The notes below the pieces were generated by a model. That model had not been told where the DNA came from, did not search any database, and saw only the letters and a list, made by a program, of their open reading frames with translations. From Neospora caninum Liverpool (lineage: Eukaryota; Apicomplexa; Conoidasida; Eucoccidiorida; Sarcocystidae): 64,000 bases of DNA. The DNA lies in the NCBI RefSeq assembly GCF_000208865.1, contig NC_018385.1, forward strand, positions 1,594,724 to 1,658,723, in the 5' to 3' direction. This document shows positions 23,684 to 35,177 of this stretch, one piece after another. Every line of letters starts with the position of its first letter. Position 1 is the stretch's first letter. Both the position numbers and the translations under genes were made by a program.

Positions 23684-26600
23684 ATGAGGGAGGCTACAGT
23701 GCGGTCAATGGGCCGCCATGACTTAATTGAGACATGCTGCAGACTTCAAAGAAGCTGCAAAGGTATGCGTGGCTTTCTTCTGTTCCAGAGGATATGCACA
23801 CAGAAAATTTCCAGGCGACAGGTGTACCGCGTCAATGCTCAAGATTTTGTTGTGTGATCCGTGTCACGTGTTTTTTTCTCAAGTTCCTACACCTGCTGCT
23901 CCTGAGGACTGGCTCAGAATCTTTTCACCTTCGATGATAACAATCCTGGCGAGTACCACACGCAACTGTGACTCTTCCTCTGATTCTATCGGAGCATTTG
24001 AGCGACACAGATGTGGCGTACCCCGATGCATGCATCGCTCTTCAGCACATCGGAAAGAGCGTGTCTCGACAATCTTTGCGCAACGCTTCCCTCCCTTCTT
24101 TCTCAGGGTTGTGTACGGAGCGAGTTTCTCTCCGCATACCCGCCATTTCGATGCCCGTTGCTGCATGCGGTTGTTTCTCTTTAGACTTGCAGTGCTCCCT
24201 TGATGAGCTTCACGACGAGGACGCTCGTCTTCGGGCAGAAAGGACGGACCTTGAACGCCAAGTTGCCGAAACGCAGGTGCTTCTTGAGTAAGACTTCTAC
24301 CAGAGTCGCGCCCTCGGACTGACTTTCTAGAAACCTCGAGACACACTCTGTCTTTTTCCAGCGGGCTTCCTCCGTGCGCGTTCTTGAATTTTCACAATGC
24401 ATGTGCCGGAACTGGAGTCCACTCGCCAGTGATGCTGTCCAGTCGGGGTTGAAGCCAGATTGTTTTGCACATGCGCTGCGTAACTGCTTTTCTCCGGCTC
24501 GACGTGCATCTGTCTACGCCTGTGTAGCCCCCACGCCTTCCGCGAACGGACCGCGCGGGAGAAGAGACGGAGCTCCCGATGCACAGGCTAGCTGGCGTGT
24601 TCGAGTGTATGCGAGCCAGGAAAGTCCAGATTCTCTGATTGCATGCACCGTGCTGCGTTGTCCATCTCGGGCAGTCTCTCCTGTCTGTCGCCGCTCCCAG
24701 GCGCCTGCACCGCGACGATGGCGTCGTCGGCAACTTCTTCAAAGAGTAAGAGCAGAGTGGTTTCAGAACCCTGCCGTAGGCATATATACGAACTTGTGGT
24801 CCGTATAAATTTAACTCTCGCGGCTGCCCACACACAACTTTTCTGACCTGCCGGACTTGATTTTGACCAGGTGCACACGGGTCTGTTTTTTGTGGACCGC
24901 GCAGCCGGTTTCCCCGCCGCAGTCTGACCTGTGAACCCCCTCTGTGGACACGTTTGCGTTCAGCATCGGCATTCACCAAGTCTCCGATTTTATCCAGCAA
25001 GTTCGGACACAGACTCCCGAGGCGGCCGCGGCGGCTGCGGCGGCGGCGGCTGCCGCCGCGGTCGCGTTTGGTTCCTCGGCCAGCGCTCTGATGAAGGAGA
25101 CTCAAAAACACCAGTTTGGGGTCAGGCGAGACGCCCTTCCAGATCGTCACGGCAGGCTAGAAGCCGGCGGGTTTCCCTGCGGGAAAGATCAGAGGGACAA
25201 CCGACCAGTGAATACCACGGGAGATGCGTTCCTGAACTCTCGCGAACGCGTAGCAGACGTGCCAGAGAACGCTCAGAGGACGGGCTCCTCTTCTTTATCG
25301 GGGAAAACGCCCGCGGAAGCTGCGAAAGAAATCGCCCGGGCCATGACCGAGGCTGCGACTGAGGCGTGGCACAGAACCAGCAGCCAGCGGCTCGGCCTGG
25401 AGGGGGCCGGGGAGAAGACAGAGGAGGTCGAGGGGAAGCAGACGCACCAGGAAGGCGAAGAGAAGAAAGAGAAGGAAGGAAGGAACTGGCAAGACCCTTT
25501 CTCAGATGAGCTGGTCATGAAAGCGGTCGGACAGCAGGGCGGGAGCAGTGTGCGGGCTCTGCTTCAGAGGAAACAGACGGAGGAGAGACTCCAGCGACAG
25601 GTGAGAGGAAACGACGGAGCTAGCCGCGCGGGAACTCGTCCGAACGGAAGCGGGGGTCGAGGCCAGCGTGGCGAGACATGCAGATTGAGACAGAAAGTGG
25701 GGGGTTGACAGACGCTGAAAAACCAAGAGCAAACTGCGGCAGCAAGGGACGAAGGATATACGGAAAAAAGTAGGACGAGGGAAGGCAAAGAATGAAAGCG
25801 CTAGCTCCCGTCCGCCCAGACACTCCTCCCATCCTCGTTTCTCTTTTTCGGACATCCAGAAGTATATATTCTAATCTTACCTGGTTTCGGTGTAATCTCC
25901 CAAACTCTATGCATTCATGCAGAGCGGTGTGTTGTTCTGTCTCCAGATCGCCCAGTGGCTAGACGACGCCAGCAGCCTGTCGATCGAGGAAGTCCCTCGG
26001 CCGTCCGGAGCCTTTCCGCTTCCAGGTTTGGCGTCTGGTCTGACTGCAGCTCCACCTTCTGTCCCGTTCTCTTCTTCGTCCCTCGCAGCCAGCGGCGTGT
26101 CTCCTGGGGTGTGTATGGATGGCGCACAGCCCACGGATTCTCAGGCGGGGTCTGGGGAGTCCGTGTGTGCGGAAGGCGACGGTGGAAAAGCCGCTCAAGA
26201 CACCGCTTCCAATTTGGCCCAGGCCGGAGGCCAGGGCGATGGCCCCTCGACTCTCTCGGCCGAAGAGGAGAGACAGCGCGCCCGGCAACTCTGCGACGCG
26301 AAGCTTCTCGCGATGCAGGTGGAAAAGGCTCTCGGAATGTTCGATATCGGACGTTTCGCCCCGCAGTACGCACCGGTGGCGGCCCCAGCGGCTTCCTACT
26401 CGCTCCTCAAGGGAGACGCCTCTGCTCGGCCCCACGGAGAGCGCGCCCCGGACCGCACGAACCGAGACAGAGATGCGTGGTCGGGCTTCGCTGATGGCAG
26501 CCTCGACGACCTCTGCGCACGCGTGCTCGGTGGCAACGCGCAAACGAAAAAGGCGCCAGGATCGCAGCAGAAAAAACAGCGGTCGCCGGAGACAGGCGGG

Positions 26601-29600
26601 CTGCGCTCGAAGGCGGACGCAGAGACAGTGGAGGAGGCTCAAGAGACGGGAGGAGCGAATTCGGACGCGATGTCGCGTGGGGATGCGCCTAGCCTTTTAG
26701 AAGCGAAATCGAATAGAGCAGGCGTGGAGAGCGATTCTTCGCTTCCCTCGCGTCTTTGCCAGGCTGGCTTAACATCCGCCCAGTCTCCGGCGCCGTCGCA
26801 AAAACTCCCTCCGAGAGAAGACTTTCCTCCCTCACAGCCGCCGAGGGAGGAGGAAGCGAGAGCGTCGCCAGCTCCCATAATCCGGTCCAGAGAGGGAGAA
26901 GAAGCTTGCGTCGGCCAGGCCACGCGTTCTTCGTGCTGCATGCAGCTGTCCGAGTGTGAAAGCTCACAGGAAGAAGCTGCGGAAACTGCCTCAGTTCCTC
27001 ACACGGGGCAGGCCGCCGGACCCACCAAAGCGTTGGATGCCTTGGCGCAGACGCATTCTCCGCATCAAGATCCGGGTCTGGGAGTCAAAGGGGAAGGCGA
27101 AGTAGCGAAAGAGGAGTCTTCCTTGAAAGAGACGCTCGCAGACACTGCCCCACAAGTTGGGTGTGTTGATTCGCCAAAGTCGAATGCCACTTCTGCTCAG
27201 TCAGCTTCGAAATCGTGTTTTTCGCCCTCGTCGCCCATGACCGTAACGTGCAAGCTGCTGCCCGATGGCGCCGTTTTCCTCTCCTGGCAGTTCGGCCCGG
27301 AGCCGCGCACCCTCTTGGCCTCTGCGCCCCCCGGCGCGTGCCGCCAGTTGGAGGTTCAAATGAGCATCCTCGACCTCACCGCGCAGTTCGAGGCTGCCAC
27401 GATGAGGTCAGCCGCTGCGCCGTCTGGCATCCAGCCTCCCATGCAGAAGACGCGGGCCTCGACCTTGCTGCTCGAGTCCCTCCAGCTCGGCCGCGAGTAC
27501 CATTTGACGCTCATCGTGCGATGCTTGGAGTTCACGTTCTCGACGGGCGTCGAGGAAGACTGCGGCGCGCCAGTTTGCGGGGTCACTGTGCATTTCCGCC
27601 TGCACGCCGACGGCCTAAAGAGTCTCCGCATGCGCCCCGTCAGCCTCTCGACTCTCGCCTTCCCGTTCCCTGCAACGAGGAGACAGGTCGCCGCCCCAGA
27701 GCTGCCTGCCAACCCCACAACGCCCGCGACTCTGGCGCCTCCAGCGCACCCCTCCGTTCCTTGCAAAGAGGAAAACGCAACCTTTCTCGCCGGACAACTC
27801 GATCCGTCTTCCCCCGCGGCCCCTGATCGCGTCTCGGCGGCGTCCGCCTCTCCGTCGGGGCGCGACGCCTCGGCGCCGCCTGCGCTAACTCCCTGCGCGG
27901 CTCTCGGCGGAGCGGGAAGAGCCCGAGAGTCCGAGTCGTGCGGAGACCTTTCGCGCGGGTTGCGGGCCCCGACCATCCAGAATGTTGTGTGCTCGCTTTC
28001 TTCGTCTCGCGCGGATCGGGAAGTGGACCAAAAAGACGCGCAAGAACGTGACGGAGGCAGCGGGCTTGGTAGGAGCACCTGCAGCTGCACAGACGTGGAA
28101 GCAGGGCAGGGTCGCAGTGTGCCCAACGGCGGTTCTTCGCTCTCTCTGGCAGTTTCGACTCCGGCGGGAACCCCCTGGCGCGCATGTCCTGGAGACGACT
28201 TCCTCGTTCGTCCAGTCCCTGGTCGAGCTGGCCACGGACCCGAAGAGCGCAGCCGGCGAGCTGTGGAGGCCGCCCTGACGACGAAGCTCCAGGCGGAGAG
28301 CGCCCCTTTCCTGTCGGTCGCTGCTCGGCCTCTCTGCGGCCCCACGGGTGGCCTGGGCGTTCCGGCGCCGCCGGCTGCAGACAGTCCTCTCACAGTCGCC
28401 GCTTCTGTGGCGCCTCAAGAACCAGAGGCGGAGATCAGAGGTGGAGGGCCAGCGGAGTCCGTTCCTCCGGGCTCCGCGGCCCTCGGCAGCGTGGAACTTT
28501 TGTCGAGCAGTGGAAGCAAGGCGGGAGCGGTGCGTTGCCGGCGGGTTCTCGGTGTTGCCGGCAAAGGGGAAAGACCTGTGTGTTCCGTTTCCCGTCACGC
28601 CGCCGACGAACGGTTCACGCGTGTCTCAGGCATGGAGCCCAGTTCGCTGTCTTCCCGTTTGCTGGGTCAGCCAGCGGTGGCTTCCGCTGCGTGTCCTGGT
28701 TCCCGGCCTCTCTCGCAGGCGTCTCCCGCCTACGCAGGTGTTGGCGACCGCCTTCCTTCCTCCTTTCGGGCTTCGCCACTCTCTGCGGTCTCTTCTTCCG
28801 CCCTGTTTCCCCACACCTGGCAGTCGAGTCTGTCTCAGTCGGCGAGTCCAGAGTCCAGTCCTGGGCCTCAGTCTCAGGGCTCTGCGACGCACGAGGGCCG
28901 AGGCCTGGATCCGGCCGCTCCGGAGACGCGACCCGTGGCCGGAGCGTCTGTGTCCCTCTCAGAGGCCGTTGTCTCTCTGAAGAACCTCGACGTGTCCGAT
29001 GCAGCGTGGGCGCTCGTCCGCGGTGTCGCGCAGGCGAGTCAGGCGGCTCTCGAGAGCGCAGAGGCTTCGGGCCTCGCGGGCGGAATCGGCGGGTGCGGCA
29101 GGGGACACGCGACGCAGGGCGTGCGGGGCAGGGGCCTGCACGAATCTCTCGGGTGTCTCCACGCCCGAAGAACAGACGCCGACGAAGGCCCCGAGGCGGA
29201 GACAGACGAGCGGAGTCTCCTAAGTGCGCGGCTGCCTGCCCCTGGAGAGAGCACCTCCCACCTCGGAGCGAGTCTCGGCTCTGCCGCGCCGGCCCGTGGT
29301 CCCTGCGGCGGCAACGCACCGGACGGGAGAGTTCGGCGCTCTTCTCTGTCGCGGCGAGAACAGAAGAAGCACTGGATTCAGTGCAGGAAACAGCTGTGGG
29401 CGATGCCGGACAGCATCCGGGTGCTCGCCTTGAATCCATCTGCGGGGACCGTCGCGTCGGGAGAGGCCACGCAGCCGTCCGTTCGTGAGCAGCCAGTGGG
29501 GCGTCGCCCCGCTGTCTCTGCGGTTCCCGGCTCCGTCTCGGCTCAGAGCTGTCTGCCAAACATCGATGCTTCACGGTCTTCCTCGTTCGGCAGCCCAAGT

Positions 29601-32255
29601 CTCCACGTGCCATCGCTAGGTCAGGGAAGCACCTCAGCGCAGAGTGGCGACCCGGCGCAAGCGGAGAGCTCTCTAGACCTTTCAAGCGCTGTCTCGGACG
29701 TGCGCGAACCTCCTAGGGGGGTGACCGCGTCGAATCTGCCCAGTTGTTCGAGCGAGCGGGCAGAGAGAAGAAAGGCGAGTTTCAGAGTCGCGCCGTGCGC
29801 GCTGTCGGAGGGACCTCCGCATCTCAGTCACGGCGAGCTGCGGGCCGAAACCGCGCACGGGCGAGCCCAAGTTACTGCTGGAGGGTCTGAGAGCCAAGCT
29901 GTCGGTCCGGCAGGCGAAAACCCAGTCAACAGAGGCAGTGATGGCCGGCCGGCTCCGGGCGCCTCCGAGGTTGACGCGCTCGCGAGTCTGCGGGCGCTAC
30001 GACAGCAAGAGGAAGAAATCACGAAGCTGCTGCGGGCGCACAGAGACGAGCAGCTACAGCTCCAGAGACGCCGAATGGACCTACAGGGACACTTGGCGGG
30101 CGGCGCGGCGCCTGACACAAGGGTGAGGTCGTCGCGCAGCTGTCCCTTTGGGGAGGGGGCGTCGGAGCGAGGCCCGGTTCTTGGAACGGCCGGGGCAGCG
30201 TCGGAATCGGAGCAGTCTGGACGCGAAGGCCAGATGAGCTCGACTGGTCGACCGCAAACGCCAAAGGTCGTCGGTTCTCTCACGGTGATGAAGGCTGCGT
30301 CTCCACCAGGTAATCCCGGCGGAGACCCGGCAGCGCTGACGTTCCTTCCTCTCGCGGCTTCCCCACCTCTCGGCACAAACCGCTTATCCCTCTCGGGTCC
30401 AGTGTCTTCGGCGGCGTCTTCCGCGCCGAATCCCTGCGTCGCCGCGCCTGCCGCGACTGCGGCCCCGCATTATCCGCAGCCTGCGCACTACGCGGGCAAT
30501 CTGGGCGCGACGCGAAGCCTTGCACGGGTGGGGACGGAGGCCTCCCGGGCACTGGTCACCAGTTCTGTCTCTTCGCAGGGGTTGCCTCGTGCGGGCGACT
30601 GCGGCGCTTCCGCGGCAGGACGGGAACCCGAGAAAAGGGCCGGAGGAAACGGAGAAGAGCGGCCTTCGGGGGGTGAGGGACTCCACGGCGGCCTGGCAGG
30701 GGAGCGCAGCACCGGCGCGGGTGGCGGGTCTCTCGGACCTACGACGAGGCCGCATTCCGTCCGCGTCCAGCTGCATGCTGACTCGCAGGCTGGAAGGCGC
30801 GTACGCTACGCTGGCGCGCCCCAGTGTTTTCCTCAGCAACTGTGGGCTCCGGAACTGGGTGTTCCCGTCCCCCAGATCCCGCCTCTTGACTCGACTGCTT
30901 GCGCAGCTCCGTACCGCTTGCCCAGCAGACAGCCGACCAGCGGGGACGCCTCGCGCGCCCTGCCGCCTGGTTCGTCGCAGCGCCATGGCGTAGGTTTTCC
31001 AGGGGCTGCCTCGGTGTCTGTGGATTCGCCGCTGGCGAGCAGCGACCGATCCGCGAGGACTCCCTCCGCAGCCGCAGTGCACCGGTTCGCCGGAGGCAGC
31101 GGGGGAGGCACGGCGGGGAACGGTGCGGCGGGGAAGGCTCCTGTGGAGGACCACGTGGACAGAAAACGGCGAGAGAGTGAAGCTTCTTGGGGCTCACGCG
31201 TGCTCACGTCTCTGGGAAGCGCCGTCTCGGCCTTCAGCCCCTCACGGGCCTCCGCCTCTTCACAGACGCGACATCGTTCCCTTGAGCCTCCGAGTGCGTT
31301 CGAAGGGGAACAGAAATCCGCTCGTGTCCCGCCGGGGGCTGATGCTTCAGTGTCTCGACGTTTGTCGACAGCAACTCCCGCTCCGCGGGGACCGCAGGCA
31401 CCCGCTGCGTCACCGCCGCTTTTCAGTGCGGCCGCCGACCCCCGTCTCCTGCACACCCTTTCTCTCTCGCGTCAGCAGATTCCCCCCCGGGGTCTCTTCG
31501 TGATGCCGCATGGAAACCAAGTCGTTCAGTGTCCCCTACCCTCAGCCACCCAGAGCGTACCCGCTTCTCGTCCACCTGGTGCTGCCGCGCCGTCTTTTTC
31601 TGGTGTTTCGCTTCCCTCCCCGGGCGTTTCCCCGCCTCCTGCGGGGCCTTCTTCTCTTTCTGGAGCTCCACAGATGTATACCAGGCGCACGCTCGGGGGC
31701 CCGGTCTATCCTCAGCATCCCGCATTCACCGGAATTCATCGACAAGCGCCAGCGTTGCCAGAAGTCTCCAGTCCACAAGCCCTGTCTGCTGACGGTCTCC
31801 CTCCGGGCGCTTTCGCGGTCACGACGCTTCTTCAGAATGGTGGCGCGTCGGTATCTAGCCGGTCGCCCTTCCCCCCTTATGCGCACCGACTCACTCTGAC
31901 ACCGCAGCGAAACGAACAGCGGGATGCTTCACTGTCTGTTAGAGGAGACGGGGGGAAGAATCACGCGAAGCGCGAGGGCGGGGAGGTCACCCGCCTCACT
32001 TTGCCCAGCACTTGCGTAGGAGGCTACCAAAGCGCAGTTGTAGCTCAGGGAGCGAAGACACCGTTCTTCAAACCTGCCTCCTGTGAGTCTCGTGCTCCGA
32101 GAGAAGAAGCGATAGTAAGCACAGATTCCAAAAGAATCAATCCTGTCAGTGCAAAAGCTGCCGGACGACCGGGAGGAGCTGTACAGTTGCCGGCGCGGGA
32201 CTCTAGCCCCGTCGTGGCTGCAGGAGGCTTGGGTAGACAGGTTACTTTTTACTGA
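23684..32255 (+). CDS. Very large disordered protein with N-terminal coiled coil, about 2413 aa
   Basis: The proposed exons are 23684-23762, 23884-23952, 24185-24287, 24701-24745 (45 nt), 24964-25600 and 25947-32255; all junctions keep the frame. The start ATG 23684 has an ACAAAATGA context. The donor of exon 2 is the weakest point; a second in-frame donor 24 bases downstream is possible. The last two exons are the best supported. Residues about 48-95 form a charged heptad-like coiled coil (DEDARLRAERTDLERQ). A 13-residue alanine run follows at 119-131. Exon 6 is one open frame of 6.3 kb, rich in Ser, Pro, Gly and Ala. Within it, about residues 742-860 (MTVTCKLLPDGAVFLSWQF onward) look beta-rich and might be a fibronectin-III-like fold, and near 30000-30100 there is a second short coiled coil (LRALRQQEEEITKLLRAH). 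I do not recognise the family. A scaffold or structural role is only a guess. Confidence 0.75.
25022..25062 (+). repeat. GCN repeat encoding polyalanine
   Basis: A GCG/GCC-rich trinucleotide tract inside exon 5 of the large coiled-coil gene encodes 13 consecutive alanines. It is likely to vary in length between strains. Confidence 0.8.
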
Positions 32256-35177
32256 AAAACAAGGGATTGGGCATACACTTTTTGCGCTCTCTCGTCCGGC
32301 GGTCGCTGCCTCCTACACAAAAAGGAGGAGCAAAGGCAGGAGTCCCAAGGAGCAAACGCAAGGCGAGGTAGCCGTGGCGCAAATGCAGGAACGACCGAGA
32401 AAAGATAGAGCAGGGAGAGATAGTGAGCGCAACGTGGAGACGAGAACGGATCATGGTATGTGCGAAACGAAGGGAAGTCAGGACAAAAACCCGTTAGACG
32501 TTGTGCCCGTTACGTTCTGTTAGGCTTTCCTGGATTGTGGGGTACGCGGTGCTGCTGCGGATGTGGGGTTGAACATTTCCAGGTTTTTCGAACGGGAGTG
32601 TTTATGGAAAGAATGTGAGGAAGAGGGGAGGGGGATGCTGTCGTCGGCGTTTATGTGTTCTCTCCGTTTTTTTCCTCTCCTCTAGCCCAGGTCCATCATG
32701 CTGTTCCGGTAGCCAACAAGCAAGCCGCTCTTGGCTTTTACGGTTAGCTGCAGCACGTCGAAACGAAACAGTGCTGTCGCCGCAGGCACGAGGCGCGCCG
32801 CCATTTGACCTACGAGAGACGGTTACAGACTGCCGTTCTTTTCTGTCTGTGTCGGTGTGAAATTCAGTTCTCCGCTTGTTTGGGAGAGGTGCCAGTCAGC
32901 GTCGTTGCCGATGGTGTGCAGCCTTCTCTAATTTCGTTAAAAAAAACTCAGTTACCGAGACGAGTAACGCCGCCATACACAGGAGGCGCATACACTTATC
33001 GTGCCACCGCTCCTCGTAAGCTTGATTTGCCCCGACCTTCCACTCTCGGATGCTTTACCGGCGGACGTTTGTCCAGAGTAGACCACTATTTAGGGAGCAC
33101 CGGTTGTCTGGAGTTTCCTGGTTGGCGCCAACAATTGCTTTCCAAACGAATGGTATTGCACGAAACAGATTGGAGGCTGCCGGTTGAAAATCTGGTTCTG
33201 TTTATTCGTGTACGGTAGCTTCCATTCTATACATGTTTACTATCTCTTGTACGGGGATGAAAATTGCACTGATTATGGAAGCCTGATGAGCCTGTTGATG
33301 TGACTCGGGAACTGAACTTCCGATCGGTCGGAACGGCGAGCGACGTGAACTCGCGTAGGTTGCGATATTCAGTAGGATCCGGCAGGCTGCACGTAGCTGT
33401 TGTTCACAACTGGAGGCTGTCAGATTCTACCTTTCGTAGAGGATTCAAGATCTCTGCGACTTCTCACGCTAAATCCACAGGAGTGCTCAAGAGCATCTCG
33501 CTAACATGATCGAACAAATCCGTCGCGGAAACAAGCGCTGGATGGTGCGGATGGGTCCGGTAGTCGCTGAATCGGAATCCGAACTCTTCTTCTTCTTTAA
33601 ACATAACAACTTCTTTGTAGTACAGCGGATTTCAGCACAACAAGGTCCATACCAGGTTTGTTTTTCTTGGTTCGTGGTTGGGTCCCCCTCAGTGAACAGC
33701 CATCCAGTCCTGGAACTCCGTGGAGTCACTGAGAGGCCTTGCGGGTAGAGTTCGACATTTTCTGTAGAGACCCTCTTCTAGCTTCTGCTCTGTGACTCGC
33801 GCTATTAGTTGTCGGCATTCACTGGAGAGTACGGCTATGAGGAAATCGACTGCCGGCCGCTGACAGAAGTCACCCCGTTATGACGGCGGACTCGAAAGCC
33901 CATAGTCCGCATATAGGCCGACACGCGGACGGTTTCAAAGTTTCTCTGTTTCCACGCCGGACGAAACAGAACGCCGACGCTTTTCACTCTTTTCTACAGC
34001 AAGTTTGGATTGAATGCTTTATTGGTTGTATTTCTCAATGCTTCCGCTACTCTACCTTTGCCGTGTTGTCGCTCCCCTCCTTTTCTTTCCCGCTTCTACG
34101 GAATGTGTTCCTTTGCTGTTCGACCTAACCGAGACAGCTAAGATCGTAAAACGAAAACTGCAACAGAACCCTCCCTCTGACAGACATTTTAATAAATTCC
34201 GCGCCGCGCTCTGCTATCGCGGGAAAAGGATCAACGCAAAACATTCCGCCGCTCGGCCCCCGCCCCAGAGGGTTCCTCGTTCTGACGCAAGCACTCGCGT
34301 CCCCCAGCGGCGATTCGCACACGCGAAAAGCAGGGAATGCGTCACCCCCGGACTCGTACCTTTTGATTTTACGTGTGGACATTGCAGGAAAGTCGCAGCA
34401 ATACACACAAAAATGTATGAAAACTCCCACACCGCCGAGGTGAGACAGTTTTGAGCGGTTGCGCCTGGTGCCCACTTGAACCGCGGGATACATCTTGGTG
34501 GTATCGAGCTGTTAGCAACGGAGAAAACCCACGAGGGGATGCTCGCTTCTCGGCAAAGACGAGAACGCGACTTTGTGTCGAACGCCAGCTGCGAACCCGA
34601 AAATAGGCCGCAGGTGTTGCATACCAGGACATGATTTCTTCTTATTCGCCAAAAAGACACTTTTATGAGGCCCTCTTTCCCTATGAGAATCTGGCACATT
34701 TGCACGGACCGGGTTGCGGATTATTTCGTCAAAACGACACATTCTCCTATTGAAATCCAATATTCGTGAGAGACTGTCGGCGTCGACGGCCGACCACCGT
34801 TCGTGCGTCTCTTTTATTTCGTTGCGTTCGTATGTGGTTTTCGGTGTTTTTCCAACATCTTGTGCAGTGATCGTATCCCCTTGTCTTTACGACAACGTAC
34901 ACCCGTTTTCCCATCCGGACAAAGCCTGTGTTTTCAGCACCCTGCCACACCGTTGCGTTCGTTTGTTGCGTCGTGCAGTTCAGTGACGTTGCGTCATTTG
35001 TTCTGATCCCGTGAATGTTGACTGGACTTTTCTCCCGCTTGCTCTCTTTCCCCGTGCATTCCGTGGTTCTTTGATGTGCGTCCCCCCGGGTTTCTGCCGC
35101 CGGCCCTTCGTCCCCCATACCGAGAGGATTCCTGTCCTGAAGTTCCCAAAACCACACACGTTCTTCGCCTGGGCGAA
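32256..35177. other. Intergenic between two plus-strand genes
   Basis: This 2.9-kb stretch should hold the 3' UTR of the large coiled-coil gene and the promoter and leader of the USP-domain gene. ORFs here are short and mutually overlapping; none is supported. Confidence 0.45.

Noticed and set aside
24185..25000. Resemblance of the N-terminal coiled coil to the C-terminus of nucleoporin Nup62
   Set aside because: Only generic heptad similarity; no conserved signature and no FG repeats nearby.
28184..29488. 434-codon plus-strand ORF inside the giant exon
   Set aside because: Out-of-frame shadow of the 6.3-kb coding frame; the Arg/Ser/Pro-rich content follows from the GC-rich codon use.
27356..29685. 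Two minus-strand ORFs of 345 and 356 codons
   Set aside because: Antisense shadows of the giant exon; no ATG context or domain support.
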